NCBI GenBank assembly: GCA_038363925.1
Contig: JAQQWL010000004.1
Location: forward strand, 1,302,001-1,366,000
Reading direction: 5' to 3'
DNA length: 64,000 nt
Source: Apiospora phragmitis
Lineage: Eukaryota; Ascomycota; Sordariomycetes; Amphisphaeriales; Apiosporaceae
The notes under the pieces were generated by a model, which was given only the letters and a program-made list of their open reading frames with translations, was not told where the DNA came from and did no database searches. Position numbers and translations under genes: made by a program. Positions 24,801-34,281 of this stretch are shown in pieces (within the stretch, counting starts at the first letter, position 1; each line of letters opens with the position of its first letter).

Positions 24801-26630
24801 TTAGCCACCGACATTCAAGGTAGGAACCCGCGTAACCGTGTGAGTGACCTGCACCAGATCGGCCGTCTCCTCGCCGCTGAGTTTGATCAAGACGGGCTTC
24901 AGGTGTCCGATGTGATCCCCTTCCGTCAACGCGACGGGGCCGAACTCGGCCCAGCCCTGCGGGAGCACACCGCTCGACTTGAGGCGCCGGCTGGGCTGGA
25001 GCGACGCCTGGCACTTGTCGGTCCAGAAGTGCACGACTTTGTCTGCGGTGAAGTCCCTTCCTTGTAGCGGGTCGGAAACATTCTGGATCCAGCAGAGGCG
25101 CAAGCAGTCCCGCCTCTGCTCCCTTCGCACGCCCAAGAACAGGATGCGCCGCTTCCCAATGCTCTGGTCCGTCAGATACAGGAGCGCGCCATAAACTGCG
25201 CCCCGCGCAGGCTGGTTGTCCGAAAGCGCGACCAGCTCCAGCACGCTGCGCAGGGTGTCGAATGTGGCGGCGCGACGGTTTCCGATCAGCCAGGGGAGTG
25301 CGATGCTCTGGACGCTGCGCGAGAGGTCGTCCTCTGCCGTATCAAACAGCAAAAGGAGCGCAAAACGGCTACGGACCTCGTCGAGCGGCACGGACCGCGT
25401 CCGCAGCTCGCGTCTCCGGATGGGCGGGATGTATACCTCGGTGGAGGCGACGGCAGCCCAGGTGCTGGGAAGGAGGGGCGGCCGGCCCGGGTACTCAGAC
25501 CTCTGGAAGATGCCGCCGCTTAGGGAGCCCTCGAGCGGAAGGCAGATGCGTAGGCCCTCTCCCCGGGAGTTGTCACGGTCCCACAAACTACTGTCGACAG
25601 CATCCAGGACTGCGAAGAAGTTGCTGAAGCCGCGGATGAGAGGCAGCTGGATGCGCAGGCCGGCATTGGTCATGGCATACGAAGACGCTCGCCAGTCCTT
25701 CTTGGGAGTCTCCCCGATGGTGCCGCAGTTGGCAAAGCAGGACGGGTTCGACACAAGGATGTCCTCGCGAGCGGACACGGAGGCGGTGGGGAGCATCCAA
25801 CAGAAGATGGTGTGGTCATTCCGCACCTTAATGATCTTGCGCTGCAGGCGGATGAAGGCTTGGGCGCCTTCGTCGTACAGCAGCGGCATGTTGATGTCCA
25901 AGATACCCAGCATGCAGTACGCCATGTCCTCGATACGGGTCGTGGTACGCTTGGCGAGCCACAACATCTTCTCGGCAATGCATACGCTACTTAGCCGGTC
26001 TTCGAGGGTCAATACTTTGGCCCTCACGCCTGTGATATTGGCGATTGTCTGGACGAGCGTGTCCTTGGTGCCCAGCGCATGCCAGTCTTGAGAAAAGAAG
26101 ACGACGTCAATCGGTGCTACAAGCTCCTGCAGTGTGAAGCCCCTCGTAAACCAGCGACTGCTCCGAAGCTGTGCCCGGCACTCATTATCGGCCAAGTCGT
26201 GTCCCGACACATCGGCAAGATAGGCAAAGCAGACTGCACTGTGGCGGTACCAAAAGTACATGGAGTTGATGGCTTCCGACAGCTCGGCAGAACTCGTCTT
26301 GTCAATGCAGTCGGTATCGACCCAGAGGTAGTCTAGACCGCGACTACGTGCCTGGAGCCATGAAGCCTTTATCTTGGCATAGCCCTGTCTCCCTTGTATG
26401 CCGTCGCATGTCGAAGGTGGCCCAGCTGTCGCGGCATTCCATTCGTGGAAAGTAACCTCCTGGCCATGCTGCCATGTATGCGACAGGATAGCATATTCGT
26501 GTTCTAGTAGAGAACCAACAAACTCCTCTATTTTGAGTGTGTACGTTGATAAGTCGCATGTGGTACTGGTACTATGTAAGATTCCCGTGCATGTTCGTAT
26601 GCGACCGCTGCAAAGCTGCCTATTACTCAT
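24801..26630 (-). CDS. HET-domain protein (heterokaryon incompatibility type), likely frameshift near the start
   Basis: A 609-residue open frame with a full HET domain: YAILSHTW, EVTFHEW, GYAKIKASWLQARSRGLDYL, WVDTDCIDK, SSAELSEAINSMYFWY, SRWFTRGFTLQELVAP, then DRLSSVCIAEKMLWLAKRTT and RIEDMAYCMLGILDINMPLL. HET proteins mediate non-self recognition and cell death after fungal fusion; here the role is inferred from the family. Some usually conserved positions differ (DTDCIDK where DTCCIDK is typical, GFTLQEL for GWTLQEL). The C-terminal half has no second domain I recognise. The start is doubtful: the codons for MRLINVHT, the usual HET N-terminus, lie at 26559-26536 in another frame, one base out of register with KIEEF. 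The first 24 residues of the long frame may therefore be an artefact. Confidence 0.88.
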   Translation of the reverse strand: MSNRQLCSGRIRTCTGILHSTSTTCDLSTYTLKIEEFVGSLLEHEYAILSHTWQHGQEVTFHEWNAATAGPPSTCDGIQGRQGYAKIKASWLQARSRGLDYLWVDTDCIDKTSSAELSEAINSMYFWYRHSAVCFAYLADVSGHDLADNECRAQLRSSRWFTRGFTLQELVAPIDVVFFSQDWHALGTKDTLVQTIANITGVRAKVLTLEDRLSSVCIAEKMLWLAKRTTTRIEDMAYCMLGILDINMPLLYDEGAQAFIRLQRKIIKVRNDHTIFCWMLPTASVSAREDILVSNPSCFANCGTIGETPKKDWRASSYAMTNAGLRIQLPLIRGFSNFFAVLDAVDSSLWDRDNSRGEGLRICLPLEGSLSGGIFQRSEYPGRPPLLPSTWAAVASTEVYIPPIRRRELRTRSVPLDEVRSRFALLLLFDTAEDDLSRSVQSIALPWLIGNRRAATFDTLRSVLELVALSDNQPARGAVYGALLYLTDQSIGKRRILFLGVRREQRRDCLRLCWIQNVSDPLQGRDFTADKVVHFWTDKCQASLQPSRRLKSSGVLPQGWAEFGPVALTEGDHIGHLKPVLIKLSGEETADLVQVTHTVTRVPTLNVGG

Positions 26631-26944
26631 AACTGTACTGAAGTCTTGCTATGATTCTTTGGTAATTAAGTACCTAGGTTAGTTGATTCTATTTTTATAT
26701 CTACGTCTGGTGATCGAAGGCGACGCAGTTTTAAGCGAAGTTTCCCTGCACCCACCAGCAACGCTCAATCAGAGAGCATCTCACGTCAGCACAACAACCA
26801 ATGAATGGGCATAAATATGATAATTGCTACGTTCGCTGCGTCTTTTCACCCGAACGATCCTCTTAAGGCATCCTTCATTCCAAGAGGAAAGAACCCAAGC
26901 CCCCACCTACCCATCCAACAGACAGCAGTCAGTCAGCAGCCAAA
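26631..26944. promoter_or_regulatory. Shared intergenic region between divergent HET and GST-like genes
   Basis: About 310 bases separate two divergent starts. CATAAATATG at 26809-26818 is TATA-like and lies about 130 bases upstream of the GST-like ATG. The stretch before that ATG is pyrimidine/CA-rich with CAGTCAGTCAG. A shared promoter is an inference from the arrangement only. Confidence 0.45.
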
Positions 26945-28005
26945 ATGGATGAAATGAGCAGTGTCAACTGCACCTTATACTGCTATCCGTTCTCGCTGTA
27001 TTCAATAATGGTCACACACCTTATCCAACTTGCCAAGAAATCCGGCGAGCCGCACGATGCGACTTCACCCGCGCTCCACATCCGTGAGCGAGTAATCGAC
27101 CTGGATCACGACGAGAACATCGCCGAATGGTATTTACTGAACGTGAATAGAAAAGGCCAGGTGCGTCTCTCCACTCAGCCAATAGCGCCAAGTGATTGAT
27201 TGATGAGCGAGAACGTACCACCAGGTGCCAGCCATGGCCGCCGACGGCACCGCGGCCTCCATCACGGATAGCCTGGATATATCCTACTGGCTCTGCGGCA
27301 TGTTCCCCCAGCTACTCCCTCCGCAGCACGAGGCTACCATCCGCCGTCTCCTGCGCGACCTCCACGCAATCGAGGGGATTTCCATCACCATACGCCGCCG
27401 CGAGGGTCCTGAGGAAGACCTGATCGATCCTTGTGTCGAAAACATGTTGGCCCGCGACGACATCGGCCCGGAACACCGCCAAGCCCTTAAGGCCAAGAAG
27501 ATCTTGTAAGTCCGGCGTTTTTATGTGCCCCCGTCCATCACCCCTATCTTCGCATCTATCACGTGCTCCAAGTCTAGAATGAGTGATCAAAATCTGTATT
27601 TATGTCGCACCTTCCTCTCCCCACAGTGACGACAGCCATGTGCCTAAAGCATCCCACCACGTCAACATCGACCGGGCCGAGCAACAGACGGCCTCCCTCC
27701 TGACCGATGTCGCACGCATCTACGAGCAGCACGGCCGGGGCAGCAGCTGGCTCCTGGGCGCCGACGTCGGCCCCACGCTGCTCGATGCCCAGATCGTGCC
27801 CTTGGTCACGCGCGTCGAGGATGCGGGGCGCGCGCGCCTGGTGCCCGAGGGGCTGCGGCGGTACGCTGCGGCTGGGAGGGCCTCGCCGGAGTGGGACGTC
27901 GTCATGGGCGGGAAGAGCACGATCCATAGGAAGGAGGACGGGCAGGTGTGCGATATGACCGCTGAAGGGCCGTTGACGACGCTTTCCATACCCCGTCGGT
28001 CGTGA
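26945..28005 (+). CDS. Glutathione S-transferase-like protein (three exons)
   Basis: Exons 26945-27160, 27225-27505 and 27627-28005 join in frame to 291 residues; both introns (64 and 121 nt) are GT-AG. The N-terminal part has the thioredoxin-like fold of GSTs: CTLYCYPFSLYSIMVTHLIQ, ERVIDLDHDENIAEW, then NRKGQVPAM, which matches the usual N-x-KGxVPAL motif and is rebuilt only by the first splice. The C-terminal helical domain ends with GSSWLLGADVGPTLLDAQIV, the GST-C region. Such proteins conjugate glutathione or act as peroxidases or isomerases; the substrate cannot be told. The tail after TIHR could be modified by one more intron. It is divergent from the HET gene, with no sign of co-function. 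Confidence 0.82.
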
Positions 28006-29697
28006 TATTGTATGACGGGTAGGCTTGGCTTCTGGTAAGGTTGAAATCTGTTCATATTAATTTTATTACCTCACATACTTACACTATGTTATAACAAGCT
28101 CTCGACGCGGTATCTAGTGACGAATAGTTGGTAGTGGCATGGTTGGAAATAGTATCACTATGCATAGTAACTTGCTCTTTGTGATTCATCCGTTTCTGCG
28201 TGGCTGACTTGGCATAGAATGAAGTTTAAAGGTGGTAAGAGAGATAATCAGCATAAAATGGTTAGTAGTTTTTATATTGCAATTTGTCGCCCCTTGGTGT
28301 ATGACTTCTTGACATAAGACAAGGATGCCAGAACTGAGGCTACTCTCAGACTCGTACATGCAAGGACCTCGCGAGACTATTAGGCTCTCTGCTGTTCGTA
28401 TTGAAAAGCTGGATGTCAAATCCCTTGGCTACGAACAACTGAGACTGACTATTATTTTACCCCTTTTCTGGCTTACAGTCACCGTCGCGAAGGATTACAA
28501 AGACAAAATTGACAGGCTCAGATTGATGATGGCAACTGTGATTAGATTACGGTAGTAACACTGAACAGTCATAATGGAGTCAGTGTTAGCCTTGAGTCAG
28601 AGGGCAAGGTACACCGGGTTGGTCCCTTTCAGTTAAGCACAATAAGGTTGCGGGCCGAACCGGCACGTCTCTTTTACTTCAGATGACATCTCGACCCCTA
28701 AACCTTGCATAATTCAGAAGACTGCTTTAACTACTGCGAGGAGCAAAGATTGCCGGACTAAGATAACACTCATAATGAGTCAGGATAGATCAGATATGAT
28801 TCGACAGTCCTACCGCTAGTGTATGTAACCATTAATTCACTTAGTAGAGTCGCAGTACGTAACACCGACCGAATACCATTCTATAATTAGTGGAGTAGAA
28901 CGAACCACCGGCTCGACCAGCTTTCAAGCCCCATCTACTAGCACATATACCAAGCTGAAATCACCCCGTAGTAATAGGACAGGGCGGTATTCGCGTAGCA
29001 TCAGAAGCCGGAGAGGATCGCGGTGAAAGATAGCAGAGATTTGACGAAACGCGGTGTCTTCGGAGATGCCGGGTTTGGTGAGCAGGGTCGACTCTAATAT
29101 ATAGGAAAAGGGTAACTGGCAACCTGTGAAATGAGTTTGTTCGCGTTGAGTTTCACGAAAGCCGTATGCGAAGAGGATTACCCTGGCTTACCTACGAGGA
29201 AAGAGGAGGCAGTGATACTGGAGGCCAGCATGGGTCAGTGAAGAGGTTGCTCCATGAGCAAAAGTGATGCAGAGCTGAAATAATGTGTGTGGACCCAAGG
29301 GCAAGTTTTATATATCACAAGACTACCAAAGCAAACAGTTACATGAACTGATTTAATCATTTCAGGTGACTATGTGAAACTAGACAGGTTTTTTCATGTT
29401 TCTTATGGATCGTTCAGGAACCACGCTGACGTCCAGGGGCGCCCCAAAATGGAATTGATCATTGGAGAAGCGCCGCTGCTTGTCCTTGAATGGTGTTGAC
29501 ATCTCGATAGCGTTCTCTCGAAGTTCCAGGATGGTAGATTCAGAATAGAATGGGGGTCAATGTAGTCTCAAGACCGACGGTCCAGGTCCGATGAGGAAAT
29601 CTTGACTCATGTCAGGGCGTGCAGATCTCTTCGAAGCGTTCACTCTCCCTTCATCATGTACGACTAACAGATAGGCGCGCAATATTTATTACCCGCG
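28006..29697. other. Long intergenic stretch, no gene recognised
   Basis: About 1.7 kb of moderate GC with frequent stops in all frames. I see no RNA gene, TIR or protein motif. Small open frames such as 28325-28555 have no recognisable composition or domain. Confidence 0.5.
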
Positions 29698-29886
29698 AGG
29701 ACCTTACCGACTCCCGGCATTAGTATTACCTTTTTTTTCTTCCCCCGAATAAACGGGATGTCACAAGAAGGGATAACGACGACTCCTCGAATAAACGGTG
29801 AATCCATCCCCCCTGGGACACTGGGATAACGAGGAATAACGGCTGGAATGGGAAGGAATAATCCCCGAAATTCGCTTCATGTTACC
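29698..29886 (+). repeat. Dispersed noncoding repeat, copy 2
   Basis: Aligned with the reverse complement of 1733-1893: CCTTACCGACTC, GTATTACC, then GACACTGGGATAACGAGGAA and GGAAGGAATAATCCCCGAAA. GAATAA/GGATAA units recur every 10-20 bases. It is noncoding and of unknown type. Confidence 0.55.
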
Positions 29887-30480
29887 TTCTTCTAGCGACA
29901 CCTCGGCCAAACCCCCGGGATCAACAAGCTGGCACGGATGGGGGCCGAAGGGAGCGCGACGCGCTAGAACCACAAGGTTGCGTACATCCTGTTCAGCAAC
30001 ATGATGCACTACTCCGAGGAGTACCTACCAGGGCATGCACACCATTTCCTTTGCAGAGTGGGAGGCGTGCGTCGAGGTGGTGCGCCTGCGACGAGGACCG
30101 CAGCAACTGGTACACGACGCCGCAGTCCCTGGCCTGCGGCCCTCCCACGTGAGTTGGGCTCGTCTACCACATCGCTGACGCTGCCAATGACCGCGACTAC
30201 TTTGACGTCACTCCCAGCTGTCCCAGCTACCGCAGCAGGGTTCGCATGGCCGGGCCGGTCTGTTCGTCGGCGTGGACTACGCACTCGACCAGAGCGCCGC
30301 CACATGGCGCCGTCCTTAAGGGCACGACCTTCCGCAGAGTGCCCCGGCATCCCCATGAATCGTTTCTTTTCGCCGGCGCGACGGACTGGGGCTGCTTCAT
30401 CGTCATCATTAACGACCAAGACGAGGACTAGACAGGAGAAAGCTGTAGCCGCTTCAGCGAAGAAGCCTGCCATTACTCCG
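29887..30480 (+). pseudogene. GC-rich, coding-like region without a single open frame
   Basis: Several frames hold protein-like stretches that do not join: VAYILFSNMMHYSEEYLPG at about 29979-30034, HTISFAEWEACVEVVR just after it in another frame, and CACDEDRSNWYTTPQSLACG at about 30087-30150 in the third. A canonical donor GTGAGT at about 30149 and acceptor ACCGCAG near 30234 could bound an intron. The parts suggest a decayed or mis-sequenced gene, but I recognise no family and cannot give a reliable model. Confidence 0.35.
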
Positions 30481-31331
30481 TAGTCAGTAGCAAAGCAACC
30501 CTGCCCTCGACTCCATCGACTCGGGGGATTCGGCGATTCGAGTTCGGGGACGGCATCGTGAGCGAATGCATGCGCGCATCATCGCGACCGAGTCGGGTTA
30601 GACGAAGAGATTCGTGTTTCTTGAGTGCGCCAACATTGTGGAATCGAAGGGGTGGCAAAATGGGTACTGCTGAGCTGGGCGGTGGTGTCCACGGAAGGAG
30701 TTGGAACTCTGGTTGGGGAGGTCGTAAGTAGTGATAAACTTGCAGTATTGATGCCCAATGAGGGGTTTTGGACTGTTTCTATTATGAATTAGTGGTAAGC
30801 GCGCCTGGAAGAGTGATGTAGATTGACACCAAAAGACGTGAATGAAATATGTGGTGGCAGCTCGGATCCTCTCGACACCCACGATGCGATGCACATTTGG
30901 TAGCGCCGACGAGGTGTTGGGTTCAGCAAAGGTTTTCTTTCCCTCAATGTTTCATCTGCGATCGCGTAAGTTTGCCCTCAATCGTGTCTTCTTGCAATTT
31001 TTAGCGGCTGCTCTGCTAAACCAAGCGCTTGCGAATGCTAGTCATAATGAAAGCATTAATTGTTGTCGTGCGACGACGAGAATCAGGTTTTTGACAAACT
31101 TTATGAACGGGAGCGCCCGCAGTTGGCAGTGTTGCTGCCGTAGTGGGGGAAACGGGCAATGCAAAACCAAATTCCAACGACATCTCAACGCCATCAACGA
31201 CGGTCACTAGCGGTGTTTGTTAATTAACTTCTTTCATTAATAGATGTATGCGACATTATATCCCTAAAAACGATTCAGACGGCGAGCCCTTTGTGTCTGG
31301 CTGTCGTCTGCCCAACTCTCCCTCCCTCTCT
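30481..31331. other. Intergenic, no gene recognised
   Basis: No convincing open frame, RNA gene or repeat. It forms the 3' flank of the secreted-protein gene on the minus strand. Confidence 0.5.
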
Positions 31332-32266
31332 CTAGCGTCTCCTGGCGGCGGGGGTGCCGGTGGGTTGCGACGACGAAGAGACAGTGGACGAGGTGGTGCC
31401 GCCGTTGCCGTCCTTGCCCACGACGACGGCCTGCACCACCTGCCCGGCCGCGTTGGTCACGACGTTGACCAGCGCGCTCAGGGGGTCGTACTTGTACGTC
31501 TTCTGGATGAGGCCGCCGTCGAGGATCTTCTGCGCGCCCGTGTAGGTCATGTTCTGGTCGTAGTTGCCGATGATGCTGCTGACGACCTTGCCGGCGTCGC
31601 CCGCCACCTCCTGGACAATGTTGCCCAGGTTGTCGACGATGAAGTTGATCTTGGAGTCGCCGTTGACGATGGAGCCGAGTAGGCCGTCGACGGCGCCCAC
31701 GACCGAGTCGACCAGGTCGACGGCCGTGTCCAGGACGTTGATCAGCAGCGGGTTGAGGTCCAGCGACGCGAGCGTGCGGTTGACGATGTCCACGAGGTTG
31801 CCGAGCCGGATCACGAGCTCGAGGTTCGCGTCGACGTCGGCGATGGTGATGTTGACCTTCTTGATGCCGACCTGCACGCCCGCGTTGATCTCGACGAGCG
31901 ACGCGACCTGGGCGCCCAGGTTGATCTCGGCCTGCAGGTTGTCCACGACGAGCTCGATGCGGCCGACGTGCAGCTCCGGCACCTGCAGCAGCACGTCGGG
32001 CGGGCCCATGTCGCCGTTCTTGGGAGTGCCGCTGGGCTGGCTGCCGCTGCTGCCTCCGCCGGTGGTGGTGGTGGCGGTACCGGTGGATGATCCCCCGGTA
32101 GGAGCCTGGGAACCGCTGTCCGCCGACGTGGTGGGCGCGGGCGAGGTGGCCGCGGCGGTGCTAGTAGGGGAGCCGCGCCGCCGTCAGTGGTCGACGCTGT
32201 CTGCGCCGCCACGAAGGCGAGCAGCAGGAAGCTCCAAAGGAAGGAGAGGAGCGCGCGAGACTGCAT
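31332..32266 (-). CDS. Secreted protein paralogue 1, frameshifted after the signal peptide
   Basis: The N-terminus MQSRALLSFLWSFLLLAFVA is a clear signal peptide. The frame then fails. The mature part (DVLLQVPELHVGRIELVVDN, LQAEINLGAQVASLVEINAG, SLDLNPLLINVLDTAVDLVD, ending TGTPAARRR) lies in another frame that opens after a Thr/Ser/Gly-rich linker (GTATTTTGGGSSGSQPSG). A one-base loss in the C run at 32167-32170 explains the change. The mature part matches its neighbour at 33304-34281 position by position (PDV...VDNL.A.(I/V)NL.A, then LDLNP/IDLNP). I recognise a family shared by the two genes but not its function. The divergent pair shares a 1-kb intergenic region. It may be a pseudogene, or an assembly error in a homopolymer. 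Confidence 0.7.
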
Positions 32267-33303
32267 GGTGCTTGACTAAGAGCGTGGTTGTGTGGGGTGA
32301 AAAGAGTGACAGACAGCACACACGGCAGTAAGACACACTCGCGTCTTAGAGGGCAGCCGGGGAACTCATCATATAAGAGAGATCCTAGAGAGAGAGAGAT
32401 CGCAAGATTTCCATGGCACAAACCACACCATGCCCACCCCCCTGGTCAGGAAATTAGCTTACCTGCTCTGTTTGCTGCAGTTCCCCGTCATTTCGTCCCG
32501 CATAAGGCTAGAGGGGGGCATCCATGCTCGGCTGCCGTCATCGCAACCGACTCTTTTCTCGGAAGCCGACGCGCAGAGAGGGAGAGAGGAGGTGGCTTCT
32601 AAGGCAACAAGTGATACGACGATGGAAACTGGAATTCCAAGTTGGGGAAATTGCACAATGCAAGCTCTACTGGCGGTGTCCTGGGTGTCTTTGTGGTCTT
32701 CCTGCAGGCGCCCCATACTCGGGCCCCTCCCCTCTCGAGGCACAGGCTAATGCCGGTGCAGCTGGGCAGCCAGTCTGCAGCTCTGAAGCCCCTGTTTTGT
32801 GGCGGGGAGGGCACCGGATTAGGCCCAAACCCACGTCCAGCCGTTCCAGCCGATGGCCTTTTAGGGCCAACGCTATTGTTTCAGTGCCATATAAGCATAT
32901 GTTATGATTCTCTTGGTAACGCACCTCATCTCGTTCGAGACTTTGCAAGCTAACCTACCTAGGCGCGCGCATTGCATTGCATTCACTGCCTTGGAAATTG
33001 GGAACAACTGGTCATATCAGATGGCATTCCGGGGCCAGTGGAAATTGGATCGCATGGACGCCGGGTCAGGGAAGAAGACTGCAACCCCGGTCAGCTCGCG
33101 CAGCCCACCTTCGTTCGCCAACGGGCGCCGGATTGACGCAACGTCTCTGCCATCCTTTAAGGTAGTGGCCTCCCCCTCCCCATCCCACCCACCGACCGAC
33201 GATTGTTGCTCGTTGGTATCTGCACGTCAAATTCAGGTCCAGCGTCAAGTCACAGCCCAGTCAGTCAGTCAGTCAAACGTTGTCCAACTGCCGCCGCCCC
33301 AAG
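32267..33303. promoter_or_regulatory. Intergenic region between divergent secreted-protein paralogues
   Basis: About 1 kb without a credible gene. A GA run lies near 32383-32400. CAGT repeated four times sits at about 33259-33275, some 30 bases upstream of the second gene's ATG. Any regulatory role is inferred from position only. Confidence 0.4.
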
Positions 33304-34281
33304 ATGCATTCACTCTCCTTAAGGCCATTGGCCCTCATCTTCCTCCTGTCTCTCATTACCCTCATCCTGGCTGCCGACGATGGCTACATCGGCTACGACC
33401 TCAACAAGCGCGGTGACCCCGACTCGGCCATCTACGAGACAGCCAACACCAAGGGCGGCGTCATCCTGCCCGAGGAGCCGGACGTGCGGCTGAACGCCTC
33501 CGTCTCGGTGGGCGAGATCGACATTGAGGTCGACAACCTCACGGCCAAGGTCAACCTCGACGCCAAGGTGCTGAGTCTGCTGCACTTCACCGCCGGCGTC
33601 GACCTGTCCATCGACCGCGTCAAGCTGCAGATCCAGAACGTCAGCGCCAAGGTCTACCTCGAGGCCCGCCTCGAGAACGTCGTCTCCATGGTGGACGACG
33701 TGCTCAACTCCATCGACCTGAACCCCATCATCGCCACGCTCGGCAAGGGCGTCGGCAACATCGTTGGTAACGTCACCGATACCCTGGGCAACGGCGGCGG
33801 CGGCTCCTCTTCAGGTGGCGGCTCCGGCTCGGGCACCTCGTCGTCGGCCGCGCCCAGCGCCTCGGCCTCGGGCAACGCCAAGCGCGGCCTCAGCGCGCTC
33901 GACTACAACATGGCGCATGGGATCCTATACTCGACCAACGACTACTCGGGCAACACGCACGCGAACCGCATCCTGGGCCAAAACGGCACCATCTACGACA
34001 GCTACCTCGACAACGACGGGCACGAGACGCGTCGCGAAAACGTCGGCTTCTACAGCCGCGATATGACCTTCACCGGCCACAACCGCACCATCACCATCGA
34101 TGGCAAGACCGAGTACGAGATGGGCTACTTCTACATGCCCTACCCCGGTCTCGAGGTCTTCGCCGCCATCTGGATGGACACCGTGGGTCGCATCGTCAAG
34201 ACCAAGATCGTCTCCGAGGCGGAGGCGGGCGGTACCAGCACCATCAGCTCTGAGACCGTGGAGAAGTCTTCTCAGAAGTAG
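33304..34281 (+). CDS. Secreted protein paralogue 2 (uncharacterised fungal family)
   Basis: A single exon of 325 residues. I chose the ATG at 33304 over the in-frame one at 33280 because MHSLSLRPLALIFLLSLITL is then an ordinary signal peptide. Residues about 50-150 carry alternating hydrophobic segments: PDVRLNASVSVGEIDIEVDN, LTAKVNLDAKVLSLLHFTAG, DRVKLQIQNVSAKVYLEARL, VLNSIDLNPIIATL. A Gly/Ser-rich linker follows (GGGGSSSGGGSGSGTSSS), then a second domain with N-glycosylation-type sites and aromatic motifs (MAHGILYSTNDYSGN, TFTGHNRTITIDGK, YFYMPYPGLEVFAAIW). Paralogue 1 has a different, shorter C-terminal region. An extracellular or cell-wall location is likely; the function is unknown. Confidence 0.85.
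   Translation: MHSLSLRPLALIFLLSLITLILAADDGYIGYDLNKRGDPDSAIYETANTKGGVILPEEPDVRLNASVSVGEIDIEVDNLTAKVNLDAKVLSLLHFTAGVDLSIDRVKLQIQNVSAKVYLEARLENVVSMVDDVLNSIDLNPIIATLGKGVGNIVGNVTDTLGNGGGGSSSGGGSGSGTSSSAAPSASASGNAKRGLSALDYNMAHGILYSTNDYSGNTHANRILGQNGTIYDSYLDNDGHETRRENVGFYSRDMTFTGHNRTITIDGKTEYEMGYFYMPYPGLEVFAAIWMDTVGRIVKTKIVSEAEAGGTSTISSETVEKSSQK

Noticed and set aside
24801..28005. HET and GST-like genes as part of a biosynthetic cluster
   Set aside because: No backbone enzyme, transporter or cluster regulator lies nearby; divergent arrangement alone is not enough.
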